Origin: Lichenicoccus sp965276875
Lineage (GTDB): Bacteria > Pseudomonadota > Alphaproteobacteria > Acetobacterales > Acetobacteraceae
NCBI RefSeq assembly: GCF_965276875.1
Contig: NZ_OZ255701.1
Span: 62,001-126,000, forward strand
DNA: 64,000 nt
Direction: 5' to 3'
Within the stretch, counting starts at the first letter, position 1. Each line of letters begins with the position of its first letter. Below, in pieces: positions 36,029 through 44,307 of this stretch. Position numbers and translations under genes: made by a program. The notes below the pieces were generated by a model. It ran no database searches, had not been told where the DNA came from, and saw only the letters and a list, made by a program, of their open reading frames with translations.

Positions 36029-37102
36029 ATGAAAGGATCGACGGTGGATCAGACGGTGCTGCATGCTCAAGATGGGCATGACCAGAGCGGGCACGCTCGC
36101 TTTGCCGTCCATGTCGCGACCCTTGGCCGGGGTCCGGGGCGGGCGCGCGCGCTGACCCGCGAGGAGGCTCGCGAGGCCTTCGGGATGGTGCTGCGCGGCG
36201 AGGCCGATCCGGTGCAGGTCGGCGCCTTCCTGATGCTGCTGCGCTATCGCGGCGAGGACCCCGACGAGATCACCGGCCTCGTCGAGGCGGCACGCGAAGC
36301 CGCGTGGCTTGGCCGCGCGGTGCCAGGCGGCAGCCCTGGTGTGACCGCATCGTTCCCACCGGTCGATCTTGACTGGCCGAGCTACGGCGCCGGCCGGACC
36401 CGCGCAGCGCCGTGGTTCCTGCTATCGGCACTGGCTCTCGCGGACTCCGGCTGGCGCGTGCTGATGCACGGCAGCAACAGCTTCTCCGGCGGCATCGCCG
36501 TCGCCGATGCCCTGGCAGCGCTCGGACGCCCGGTGCAGACGGAGGCGCCAGCCGTGCATGCCGCGTTACGCGACGTCGGGTTCGCCTACTGGCCGGTCTC
36601 GGCGATGGCTCCGGCGGTGGACCGGCTGCTGGAGCTGCGCCGTCTGTTCGGCCTGCGCTCGCCGGTGAACACGGTGGCGCGGCTGCTCGACCCGGCCGAC
36701 GCGCGCGCCTCCGTCGACGGGGTGTTCCATCCGCCCTACATCGCGCTGCATCTGGCGGTCGCCGAGCGGCTGCATCGGCCTGCGCTACTGGTGCTCAAGG
36801 GCGGCGGTGGCGAGGCCGAACGCGCACCGGGCAAGCCGGTCGCGGCACATCTGCGGCGCGCCGCTGGCGACATCCACCAGCTGCTGCTCCCCGCCCTCGG
36901 CCCCTTCGCGCGGCCAGGTGCGGCACCGGACACGCCGGCGCGGCTGGCCGCGATCTGGCGCGGCGAGGCGGAGGACGAGGTCGCGGTCCGCACCGTGACC
37001 GGCACCATCGCCATGGCCCTGCTGGCGATGCGGCAATGCGACACCCCGGCCGAGGCGGATCTCCGGGCGCCGCGGATCTGGGCGGCCCGATCCGGGAGGT
37101 AA
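36029..37102 (+). CDS. Anthranilate phosphoribosyltransferase-like protein (TrpD2/YbiB type)
   Basis: 357 residues if started at the ATG. A GTG at 36044 has a better ribosome site (AAGGA, six bases). The fold is TrpD-like: an N-terminal helical bundle (LTREEAREAFGMVLRGEADPVQVGAFLMLLRYRGEDPDEITG) then an alpha/beta domain. The phosphoribosyl-diphosphate loops of real TrpD are replaced, for example HGSNSFSGGIAVADALAALG. LLVLKGGGGEAERAPGKP and the basic patches are as in YbiB, which binds nucleic acids. So it is not a tryptophan biosynthesis enzyme; the role is unknown. Divergent from the DsbA-like gene. Confidence 0.87.
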   Translation: MKGSTVDQTVLHAQDGHDQSGHARFAVHVATLGRGPGRARALTREEAREAFGMVLRGEADPVQVGAFLMLLRYRGEDPDEITGLVEAAREAAWLGRAVPGGSPGVTASFPPVDLDWPSYGAGRTRAAPWFLLSALALADSGWRVLMHGSNSFSGGIAVADALAALGRPVQTEAPAVHAALRDVGFAYWPVSAMAPAVDRLLELRRLFGLRSPVNTVARLLDPADARASVDGVFHPPYIALHLAVAERLHRPALLVLKGGGGEAERAPGKPVAAHLRRAAGDIHQLLLPALGPFARPGAAPDTPARLAAIWRGEAEDEVAVRTVTGTIAMALLAMRQCDTPAEADLRAPRIWAARSGR

Positions 37103-37176
37103 GGTCAGGCCGTTGACCAAGGGAACAACTCTGCTTCTGACGCGTTCCGTCACCATCACGACAACCGGAGCCTGAC

Positions 37177-37404
37177 ATGACCAGAACGATTCTACACGCT
37201 GCCTTCGCCGCCGCCGTTCTGCTTGGCAGTGCCGCCGCGGGCGGTGCCGCCGATGCCAAGGGCTGCGTCAAGGGCGCCGTGGTGGGGGGCGCCGGCGGCC
37301 ACATGGCCGGCCATCACGGCATGGCGGGGGCCGCCGCAGGCTGTGCCGTCGGCCACCACATGGCCCACAAGAAGGCCAAGGAAAAGACCAACCATCCGGG
37401 CTGA
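37177..37404 (+). CDS. Small secreted glycine/histidine-rich protein
   Basis: 75 residues with GGAG six bases before the ATG. A signal peptide (about 1-27) is followed by a short mature part with paired cysteines (GCVKGAVVGG ... AGCAVGHHMAHKKAKEK). The histidine-glycine pattern GHMAGHHGM repeats. Such proteins are common in Acetobacteraceae, and the histidines suggest metal binding, but function is unproven. Stands alone after the TrpD2-like gene. Confidence 0.75.
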   Translation: MTRTILHAAFAAAVLLGSAAAGGAADAKGCVKGAVVGGAGGHMAGHHGMAGAAAGCAVGHHMAHKKAKEKTNHPG

Positions 37405-37434
37405 TCGTCCCGGAACACGTCCTAATCGGTAGGG

Positions 37435-38520
37435 CTAGTTCAAGGTCTGGCTCATCCCTCCTAGGGTCTGGGTCATGCCTTGGCTGCCATTCTCCTGGAC
37501 CATGATGCTGTCGCCGCCGTCGACGATCTGCGCTTGCGTCTGTGAGGGTGGTGGCCAAAAGGCGGCGCCGATACCCTCCTGGATCGCGCGCAACTCGATC
37601 TGCACCCAATCAAGGAATTCGTGCAGCCCGCGCACGATGATCTGCTCAATGGTCTGGTCGGCGAGGGCTGCGCGCAGCTCGTCGAGACGCTCCAGGATGG
37701 GGCCGCTGCTGCGCAGCCCGTAATCGGTGCGTAACTGCCCGAGCGACCAATAGACCTGGCGCAAAGTGAGCGAGAGCGAGCGTGGAAAGGCATCATTGAG
37801 CAGCAGAAAACCCGCGACCGAATGCGCCTGCAGGCGTCGTGGCATGTTGCGGCGGTAGGCATGGTAGGCGGCGGCCGCGCGCAACACGGCGCTCCACTGG
37901 CTGACATCCACTTCCGAGCCGATCCCGGCCGCCTCCGGCAGCAGCGTGTGATACTTGATGTCGACGAGCCGGGTGATCTGGTCGGCGCGCTCAAGATACT
38001 TGCCGATCCGGTAGAAGTACCACCCCTGGTCGCGATAGAAGGTGCCCTCGGTGATGCCGTAATGCGTCTGGCACTCCTGCTTGAGGCGTGCGCAAAGGGC
38101 CGAGAGCAGCGGCGCGCGGATGTCGTTCTCGCCAAGGAGCCTGACCCAATTGTAGAAGACATTGATATGGCTCCACATCTCGGTCGAGATCAGCGGCCGC
38201 AGGGTGCGCGCGTTCTCGCGCGCCATGTGGACGATGTTGGCGATCGAGTTCTGGTTGCGTGGCTCGATCAGGTAGAAGGAGACCACGCTGGCGGCGGTGG
38301 CCTTGTCATGCATCGCATGGAACTGCGCCTCGTCGGCATTGATCTGCACCACCGCCGACCAGCCGTCATGGCCCTGGCCAGTGCGCACGAAGGTCTCGGT
38401 GACGTCGAGCACGCGCGCGAGATTCTCGATCCGTTCGAGGTAGCGCGCGAGCCACATCGTGCTCTCGGCGTAGCGCGAAAGCAGGTCCGAACCGCGGCAA
38501 AGGCGGTCGTCTTCGGTCAT
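37435..38520 (-). CDS. Alpha-E domain protein
   Basis: 361 residues, almost entirely alpha-helical (RYAESTMWLARYLERIENLARVLDVTETF; FYRDQGWYFYRIGKYLERADQITRLVDIKYH). The DUF403/alpha-E family (COG2307) is nearly always encoded next to the circularly permuted ATP-grasp protein, as here, where the ATGA overlap fixes the start. Comparative genomics predicts a peptide-ligase system, often with a transglutaminase; no transglutaminase is present here. Biochemical function unknown. Confidence 0.92.
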   Translation of the reverse strand: MTEDDRLCRGSDLLSRYAESTMWLARYLERIENLARVLDVTETFVRTGQGHDGWSAVVQINADEAQFHAMHDKATAASVVSFYLIEPRNQNSIANIVHMARENARTLRPLISTEMWSHINVFYNWVRLLGENDIRAPLLSALCARLKQECQTHYGITEGTFYRDQGWYFYRIGKYLERADQITRLVDIKYHTLLPEAAGIGSEVDVSQWSAVLRAAAAYHAYRRNMPRRLQAHSVAGFLLLNDAFPRSLSLTLRQVYWSLGQLRTDYGLRSSGPILERLDELRAALADQTIEQIIVRGLHEFLDWVQIELRAIQEGIGAAFWPPPSQTQAQIVDGGDSIMVQENGSQGMTQTLGGMSQTLN

Positions 38521-40007
38521 GCCAACACCCAGGTATCCTTCGAGCCGCCGCCCTGCGAGGAGTTGACCACCAACGAGCCACGACGCAGCGCGACGCGCGA
38601 GAGCCCGCCCGGAAGCACCCAGGTCGCGCGCCCGGTCACCGCGAACGGCCGCAGGTCGACATGCCTGGCCTCGAGCCCGGAGTCGCACAAAGTCGGCGCC
38701 GTGGACAGCCGGATCACCGGCTGGCTGATGTAGTTGGCCGGGTCGGCGAGCAGCTTGGCGCGGAACTCCTCGATCTCGCCGGCGGAGGCATGCGGCCCGA
38801 TGATCAGCCCGTAGCCGCCGGACTCACCGACCGGCTTGACCACCAGTTCGGCCAGATGGTCGAGCGTGTAGCGCAGGCCCTCCGGCTCGGCGCAGATATG
38901 CGTCTCGACATTGTGCAGGATCGGCTCCTCCGACAGGTAATATCGAATGATCCGCGGCATGTAGGCGTAGATCGCCTTGTCGTCGGCCACCCCGGTGCCC
39001 ACCGCATTGGCGATGGTGACGTTGCCCGCGCGCCAGGCGTCGATCAGGCCGCGCACGCCGAGCTGGCTGTCCGGGCGAAAGGCGTCCGGATCGAGGAAGT
39101 CGTCATTCAGGCGACGATAGATGGAATGCACCGGGCGCAGGCCGGCGATGGTGCGCATGAACACGCGCCGGTTCTCGACGATCAGGTCGCGGCCTTCGAC
39201 CAGCGGCACGCCCATCTCGCGCGCCAGGAACACATGCTCGAAATAGGCTGAATTATAGATCCCGGGCGACAGCAGCACGACCTGCGGGTTGGCGATGTCG
39301 GCTGGTGCTACGTCGACGAGCGCCTGTTGCAGACGGGTTCCGTACTCGTCGACGGCGCGCAGGCGTATGCCGGCCGCGAGGTCGGGCAGCACGCGCAGCA
39401 TCATGTGCCGGTTCTCAATGACGTAGGAGACGCCCGACGGGGTGCGGGCATTATCCTCCAGCACCAGGAAGCGGCCCTCATGATCGCGAACGATATCGGT
39501 GCCGTTGACGTGGACATACACGCCGAGAGGCACGTCGAACCCCATCATCCCGGGACGGAAATTGCTGTTCCCGAGCACGCGCTCGCGCGGGATCACCCCG
39601 TCCCGCAGGATCGCCTGGTCGTGGTAGATATCCCACAGGAACCGGTTGATCGCGGTCACCCGCTGCGTCACGCCGCGTTCGATCACGTCCCACTCAGGCG
39701 CGGTAATGACACGGGGGATAAGGTCGAAGGGCAGGATACGGTCGATCGCGTCGCGGTCTGAATAGACCGTGAAGGTAATACCAAGATTATAGAGTTCCGC
39801 CTCCGCACTGGCCGCCCTGCGGCGCAGCTCCGGCAGGTCGAAGCGGTCGAGCCGGCTACAGATCGTCGCGATGTCCACATTGGATGGCGCCATCGCGTTC
39901 ATCAGCTCGCAGAAAAACCCGGACGTCTTGTAGGTTTCGAGCAGCCCACCTCTGGCAGCTTCGAACTCGCCCGCCGACGGGCTCATGCCGCCTTGCAGCC
40001 CAGGCAT
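38517..40007 (-). CDS. Circularly permuted ATP-grasp protein
   Basis: 496 residues from MPGLQGGM; a second ATG seven codons later has a better AAGG site. The circularly permuted ATP-grasp class (COG2308) joins a carboxylate and an amine with ATP. Visible marks are LPFDLIPRVITAPEW, RFLWDIYHDQ, VYVHVNGTDIVRDHEGRF, LEDNARTPSGVSYVIENR, VLLSPGIYNSAYFEH and VKPVGESGGYGLIIGPHAS. It heads a two-gene transcript with the alpha-E gene. The natural substrate is unknown. Confidence 0.93.
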   Translation of the reverse strand: MPGLQGGMSPSAGEFEAARGGLLETYKTSGFFCELMNAMAPSNVDIATICSRLDRFDLPELRRRAASAEAELYNLGITFTVYSDRDAIDRILPFDLIPRVITAPEWDVIERGVTQRVTAINRFLWDIYHDQAILRDGVIPRERVLGNSNFRPGMMGFDVPLGVYVHVNGTDIVRDHEGRFLVLEDNARTPSGVSYVIENRHMMLRVLPDLAAGIRLRAVDEYGTRLQQALVDVAPADIANPQVVLLSPGIYNSAYFEHVFLAREMGVPLVEGRDLIVENRRVFMRTIAGLRPVHSIYRRLNDDFLDPDAFRPDSQLGVRGLIDAWRAGNVTIANAVGTGVADDKAIYAYMPRIIRYYLSEEPILHNVETHICAEPEGLRYTLDHLAELVVKPVGESGGYGLIIGPHASAGEIEEFRAKLLADPANYISQPVIRLSTAPTLCDSGLEARHVDLRPFAVTGRATWVLPGGLSRVALRRGSLVVNSSQGGGSKDTWVLA

Positions 40008-40164
40008 GCGCGAAGTCCAGACATACCGTTCAACCGCGCAGAAATCATGGCCAGTGTCCGAATTCAGGGTTGCGGCTACCCAAGCAAGATCTGGCCCCCG
40101 CGCCAAGCGCGAACTGCATGGCCGCGTTGCAGGCAGTCCGCCAAACTCCTAAGAACAGACCCCG

Positions 40165-40254
40165 GGACGGGTGGCCGAGCGGTTTAAGGCAGCGGTCTTG
40201 AAAACCGCCGTAGGTGCAAGCCTACCGTGGGTTCGAATCCCACCCCGTCCGCCA
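40165..40254 (+). tRNA. tRNA-Ser (anticodon UGA)
   Basis: The acceptor stem pairs GGACGGG with CCCGTCC. The anticodon stem-loop is GCGGT-CTTGAAA-ACCGC, with anticodon TGA. A long variable arm (GTAGGTGCAAGCCTAC) follows, then the T-loop GTTCGAATCC. The discriminator is G, and CCA is encoded at 40252-40254. Typical class II serine tRNA decoding UCA. No repeat of its 3' end, which would mark an integrated element, was noticed in the window. Confidence 0.97.
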
Positions 40255-40269
40255 CCACCCTGACCGCTC

Positions 40270-40401
40270 TCAACGCCAGTATCCAGGATAACCGCGGTAG
40301 GGCGGGTGCCAACGGCGGTGATACGGGTGCGTGTAGACGATGCAACCTGACAGCCCGATCGCAAGCGCCAGCGAAAGCGCCATCCTCATATAAGCCTTCA
40401 T
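40270..40401 (-). CDS. Small lipoprotein
   Basis: A 43-residue gene found by direct reading. GGAGG lies seven bases before the ATG. The signal MKAYMRMALSLALAIGLSGC gives a lipobox with Cys20. The mature part is only 23 residues, rich in Tyr, His, Arg and Pro (HPYHRRWHPPYRGYPGYW). The lipid-anchored, histidine- and aromatic-rich tail resembles small outer-membrane lipoproteins common in proteobacteria. Function unknown. It ends 16 bases from the tRNA gene. Confidence 0.75.
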   Translation of the reverse strand: MKAYMRMALSLALAIGLSGCIVYTHPYHRRWHPPYRGYPGYWR

Positions 40402-40511
40402 TGCAGGACCTCCGACAGCAGTAGGCTCGGCTCGAATGGCGATTTGAAGGCAATTGCCTGTCAGAGTGTTACTCTCGCATGCTCCCGGCTCGGTGCCCCA
40501 ATCGATCCGTC

Positions 40512-40718
40512 CTAGACCTCGTGCAGAGGTGCCGCCAGGACGTCCGATGCCTTGTGCATGGCGCGCTCGACATGCGCGAGAGCTTCCTCCTCGGTCGCCA
40601 TCGGGACGGCGGCCAGCACGGCGCCGCTAGGCTCGAAGACCACCGCCAAATGCGGCAGGTCGGGACGCGGGCTCGGATAGACGGCAGCGGACACTATGCC
40701 GATCGGACCATTGGCCAT
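40512..40718 (-). CDS. Small hypothetical protein
   Basis: 68 residues from the ATG of MANGPIGIV, with GGAG nine bases upstream; a longer open frame exists but lacks support. The sequence shows beta strands (GIVSAAVYPSPRPDLPHLAVVFEPSGAVLAAVP) and one helix (ATEEEALAHVERAMHKASDVL). Not recognised. Divergent from flbT, sharing its 160-base intergenic region. Confidence 0.6.
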   Translation of the reverse strand: MANGPIGIVSAAVYPSPRPDLPHLAVVFEPSGAVLAAVPMATEEEALAHVERAMHKASDVLAAPLHEV

Positions 40719-40877
40719 GCTCAATACTCCCCGGCACCCACCGTGCCGATGGTCGTAAAACGCGTGGAGGCGGCGGTCGATCGGTTGGCGCCTGAAAAAA
40801 TTCCTTCTGGCCCGCATTAACCCGCGGTGAATGTTTGCCCCTTAGCTTGCGCCTTCGGAGCGGAGGAGGGGTGAGCG

Positions 40878-41318
40878 ATGGCCGGTTTGCATGTTCGGAT
40901 GGTCCACGGCGACAAAATGATCGTCAACGGCGCCGCCCTGCATTTCCTCAGCGACGCCGACCTGCGCATCGCCAACAAGGTCCGCTTCATCTACGGGCGG
41001 CAATTAATGTCGCCCGCCGAAGTCACGACCACGGCGCGCCGGATCTACTTCGCGGTGCAGAACGCCTATGTCGGCGAGCCGAACGAGCGCACAGACGCGA
41101 CCGTCGAGGCCCGCCTGCTGATCGGCATGTTCCGCGAGGCGACCTTGTCTGCGACGGCGCGGCAGATGCTCGACCGGCTGCTCTCCCTGCTGGAGGCCGG
41201 TCATTACTACCAGGCCCTGAAGGTCGCCGCCCGCATCGTCCGGCACGAAGACGCCGTGCACGCTTTCGCGGCCTCGGCGAAAGATTCCGTGTCCGCCGTT
41301 TACGAAACATTCACATAA
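40878..41318 (+). CDS. flbT: Flagellin mRNA regulator FlbT
   Basis: 146 residues with a very strong GGAGGAGGGG ribosome site. In Caulobacter, FlbT binds the flagellin mRNA leader and promotes its decay, linking flagellin synthesis to hook completion. Family features are the N-terminal beta part (KMIVNGAALHFLSDADLRIANKVRFIYGRQLMSPAEV), then RRIYFAVQNAYVGEPNE and a helical C-terminal half. It precedes the flagellin gene by 43 bases, the standard alphaproteobacterial arrangement. Confidence 0.9.
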   Translation: MAGLHVRMVHGDKMIVNGAALHFLSDADLRIANKVRFIYGRQLMSPAEVTTTARRIYFAVQNAYVGEPNERTDATVEARLLIGMFREATLSATARQMLDRLLSLLEAGHYYQALKVAARIVRHEDAVHAFAASAKDSVSAVYETFT

Positions 41319-41361
41319 GAGCGCGCCTACTACGCATCCCTCAAGCAAACGGAGAAAACCT

Positions 41362-42855
41362 GTGGCTTTTTCGATCAATACCAACAACGCCGCCCTGGAG
41401 GCTCTCAGCAGCCTCCGCCAGACCAACGCCGACCTGACCACCACCGAGAACCAGGTCTCGACCGGCAAGAAGGTTAATACCGCCGCCGACGACCCGGCGA
41501 TCTATGCCATCTCGCAGACCATGAGCTCGCAGGTCTCGGCCCTCTCCGGCATCACCACCGGATTGCAGGTGACCGCCCAGATCGTCAGCACCGCGCAGTC
41601 GCAGGCAACCAGCTCGGCAAGCCTGCTCTCGACCCTGGCTCAGGACCTCACCGAAGGTCAGACCAAGGGCCTCGATGCCACCACACTGAACCAGACCATC
41701 AACAAGACACTTACCCAGATCGACGCGAACGCCAACGGTGCCACCTTCAAAGGTGTCAACCTGTTGTCCGGCTCGGTCGGCAACGGCGTCACCTCGACCA
41801 CCGCCACCGCGGCCCAGGACCTCAACGGCACCCTGTTCCAGCAGGCTGGCTTCAACGCCACCTCGACCGGCCTCGGCCTGGCGGGACTCAACGTTGACCA
41901 GGCCGGTATCCAGGTCGGCCTGAGCACGGCGACCAGTGCCAACTTTGACTCCGCCGCTGGCGTCGGCGCCACCGTCAGCCTGTCCACAACTGCCGTGGCC
42001 GGCGCGGACGGGACCGCCCAGAACGTTGCCAACACCTTGACCTTTGCGATCAATGACGGCACCACCGGCGCTACCGCAACGAGCGGCACTCTCTCCGCCG
42101 CGATTCAGACTGCGCTTACCAGCAACGCCGCGGCGACCGGCGCCACGGTCGCGCTGAACGCCGACGGCTCACTGTCCTTGTCCGGCTTGGCAAAGGGAAC
42201 CGGCACTGGTGCGACACTGACCAAGTCGACCAACGCCAACGGCGACACCGTCTACACCTTCGGCGCGACCGGCGACTCCTCGACAACGCTGACCGCGAGC
42301 AAGGATTCGAGCGGCAACTTCGTCTATTCGGTGCAGACCGGCACCGACGCCAACGGCAACACCACCAAGCAGAGCACCTTCGTCAGCGTCACCAGCAAGG
42401 CCGGCGACAGTGTCCAGAACTACACGGACAGCCTGTCCAGCGCGATCCAGAACCAGGGTTTCGGTGTCATCAAGGATGCCAGCGGCAATCTCGACATTGC
42501 CGGCGGCAACCTCAATGCCGCGATTACTGGCACCGGGGCCGCGACCAGCAGCGTCGGCACCGCGACCGTGCAGTCCGGCTCCGCCTACGCGCTGTCAGCA
42601 GTGAATGCTGCGATCACCTCGCTCAACAAGATCAGCTCGGCGCTGGGTTCCTCGTCGGACGAGCTGACCGGTCTGCAGAGCACCGTCAGCACGCTCAGCA
42701 GCGCCCTGACAAGCGGCATTGGCGCGCTGACCGACGCCGACCTGTCGCAGGAAAGTGCGAAGCTGACCTCGCTGCAGACCAAGCAGCAGCTCGCGATCCA
42801 GTCGCTGTCGATCGCGAACTCGCAGCCGCAGTCGCTGCTGTCGCTGTTCCGCTAA
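41362..42855 (+). CDS. Flagellin
   Basis: 497 residues, GTG start with GGAG seven bases upstream. The conserved N-terminal D0/D1 helices open AFSINTNNAALEALSSLRQTN and continue to TAADDPAIYAISQTM. The C-terminal partner helix ends with LSIANSQPQSLLSLFR. The middle (about 170-390) is a long Thr/Gly/Ser-rich surface domain with low cysteine and aromatic content (one Phe/Tyr-containing segment VYTFGAT). It is exported through the flagellar system and has no signal peptide. A stable hairpin follows the stop codon. Confidence 0.95.
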   Translation: MAFSINTNNAALEALSSLRQTNADLTTTENQVSTGKKVNTAADDPAIYAISQTMSSQVSALSGITTGLQVTAQIVSTAQSQATSSASLLSTLAQDLTEGQTKGLDATTLNQTINKTLTQIDANANGATFKGVNLLSGSVGNGVTSTTATAAQDLNGTLFQQAGFNATSTGLGLAGLNVDQAGIQVGLSTATSANFDSAAGVGATVSLSTTAVAGADGTAQNVANTLTFAINDGTTGATATSGTLSAAIQTALTSNAAATGATVALNADGSLSLSGLAKGTGTGATLTKSTNANGDTVYTFGATGDSSTTLTASKDSSGNFVYSVQTGTDANGNTTKQSTFVSVTSKAGDSVQNYTDSLSSAIQNQGFGVIKDASGNLDIAGGNLNAAITGTGAATSSVGTATVQSGSAYALSAVNAAITSLNKISSALGSSSDELTGLQSTVSTLSSALTSGIGALTDADLSQESAKLTSLQTKQQLAIQSLSIANSQPQSLLSLFR

Positions 42856-42861
42856 GCGAAC

Positions 42862-42894
42862 GTCACCCGGCCGCCTTGCAGGCGGTCGGGTGAC
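42862..42894 (+). terminator. Hairpin between flagellin and flaF, no U-tract
   Basis: Arms of 14 bases (42862-42875 and 42881-42894), paired throughout except for one G-U, around the loop TTGCA. It starts six bases after the flagellin stop. Without a run of T it may be an attenuator, or a 3' stabiliser of the abundant flagellin mRNA, rather than a full terminator, letting some transcription reach flaF. Confidence 0.75.
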
Positions 42895-42920
42895 ACACGC
42901 GTCCCTTGCAAGGAGCAAAC

Positions 42921-43304
42921 ATGGCCTACGCCGCTGCCTACACCCCGTTGCCGACGCCGCAGGCGGCACGCGAGGAGGAATCGCTGGTCTTCCGGCTGGC
43001 CGCGCGCCGGCTGCGCGACGCCGCCGACCGCAAGGCCCGCAACGCGGCATTGGGGATCAACCACGAAATCTGGTCGCATATGTTCCGCGACCTCAACGCC
43101 GCCGAGAACCGGCTGCCGCCGATCCTCAAGCAGGATTGCCTGACATTGGCGCGCTGGTCGCTGGATTACAGCACGCGGGCCCTGCTCAAGGATCTGCCGC
43201 TGCAACCACTCATCGATATTAATGAGCAGGTCGCGGATGGCTTGGCGGCACCCGCCGCGGCCGGTGCGTCGAGCGGGGTGACATGGATGCCGGCGATGGC
43301 CTGA
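42921..43304 (+). CDS. flaF: Flagellar biosynthesis protein FlaF
   Basis: 127 residues from MAYAAAY, preceded by AAGGAG six bases away. FlaF is required for flagellin export or assembly and works opposite to FlbT. The helical sequence AREEESLVFRLAARRLRDAADR is followed by ALGINHEIWSHMFRDLNAAENRLPPILKQDCLTLARWSLDYS, which is diagnostic of FlaF. It completes the flbT-flagellin-flaF set. Confidence 0.88.
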   Translation: MAYAAAYTPLPTPQAAREEESLVFRLAARRLRDAADRKARNAALGINHEIWSHMFRDLNAAENRLPPILKQDCLTLARWSLDYSTRALLKDLPLQPLIDINEQVADGLAAPAAAGASSGVTWMPAMA

Positions 43305-43418
43305 TCGCACCGCCGTAAGCCTCGCTTCGATCGTCCGCTAGTGCTTAGGTGCCCTTGAACGTTGAAATAGTACAGCTTTGCCCCGGACAGACCTGTATGG
43401 TCCGTTCGGATCGTTGCA

Positions 43419-43562
43419 CTAGGAAGCGGACTTACCGTGTCCTTTGCTCGGGAGCGGCCTGGTCTGCTTCGGCGCCACCGGGGATGATGCGGCGGCCGGC
43501 GCGACCTTGGTCGCCTTCGGCTTCTTCGCCTCCCGGCTGTTGCGTTTCTGTCCCTTCGCCAT
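43419..43562 (-). CDS. Small lysine-rich protein
   Basis: A 47-residue gene with GAGGAG six bases before the ATG. It reads MAKGQKRNSREAKKPKATK and continues basic and Ala/Pro-rich to the end. Short proteins beginning MAKGQ...REAKKPK are widespread in alpha- and betaproteobacteria as uncharacterised, possibly nucleic-acid-associated proteins. It sits between flaF and the sigma factor gene on the opposite strand, alone. Confidence 0.72.
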   Translation of the reverse strand: MAKGQKRNSREAKKPKATKVAPAAASSPVAPKQTRPLPSKGHGKSAS

Positions 43563-43788
43563 GGAATACTCCTCAACGGCTGGATGCGTTGAACTGGTGA
43601 CCCATCGAGCCAGCCTCTCGCGGACAAAACCATCTGCTTGGAGCCGGACTGTCGACTACACGGAGCTTGGTAGGAACCTGCTGCCATTGCAACGCCAAAA
43701 CGTCGCGTAACCGCACACTCCGATCCGACGAATAGGGTGCTGCGTCGGCCTGGCACGTCCGTGCGGCGTTTCGGCGCGGGAGCGGTTG

Positions 43789-44307
43789 ATGGCTGACGGT
43801 GAATGGGGGCGGCTGATGCAGGCGGCGCAGACCGGGGATCGCGTTGCCTATCACCAGTTGCTCACCGCCATCGGGGCCTGGCTGCGGCGCTACTATGCCA
43901 CGCGCCTACCATCCTGGATGGTCGACGACGCTGCTCAGGATGCCCTGCTCGCGGTGCATGAAAAGCGGCACACCTATGATCCCGCGCGGCCGTTCGGGCC
44001 CTGGCTGGCCGCCATCGCGCGCTATAAATGGATCGATCGGTTACGCCGCCTGAAATCGGCGCCTACCGAAGCTCTGACCGACGATCTTGCCGTTCCGGAT
44101 CACGGTGAGGCGGTCGCCACGGCGGCCGCACTGGAACGGCTGCTGGGCGGGATCAAGCCTGCCCAGGCGGATGTCATCCGCCTGGTCAAGCTGCAGGGCT
44201 TGTCCATCGAGGAGGCGGCGGCGCAAACCGGACAATCCGTCTCCCTGGTCAAGGTCAACATCCATCGCGGGCTGAACCGATTGGCGCTCGTCGCCAGGAG
44301 GGCCTGA
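43789..44307 (+). CDS. ECF-type RNA polymerase sigma factor
   Basis: 172 residues from the ATG (a TTG one codon earlier overlaps it); GGGAG lies six bases upstream. Region 2 (WMVDDAAQDALLAVHEKRHTYDPARPFGPWLAAIARYKWIDRLRR) binds core enzyme and -10 DNA. Region 4 (LLGGIKPAQADVIRLVKLQGLSIEEAAAQTGQSVSLVKVNIHRGLNRL) reads -35 DNA. The pairing with the next gene marks the NrsF-controlled ECF group. In Caulobacter the same pair (SigF-NrsF) responds to oxidative and metal stress. The two genes overlap. Confidence 0.93.
   Translation: MADGEWGRLMQAAQTGDRVAYHQLLTAIGAWLRRYYATRLPSWMVDDAAQDALLAVHEKRHTYDPARPFGPWLAAIARYKWIDRLRRLKSAPTEALTDDLAVPDHGEAVATAAALERLLGGIKPAQADVIRLVKLQGLSIEEAAAQTGQSVSLVKVNIHRGLNRLALVARRA

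Noticed and set aside
36029..37102. trpD (anthranilate phosphoribosyltransferase)
   Set aside because: The phosphoribosyl-diphosphate binding loops are not conserved; it fits the TrpD2/YbiB group.
43751..43766. Possible sigma-54 promoter (TGGCAC) before the ECF sigma gene
   Set aside because: The GG-to-GC distance is one base short of the required spacing.
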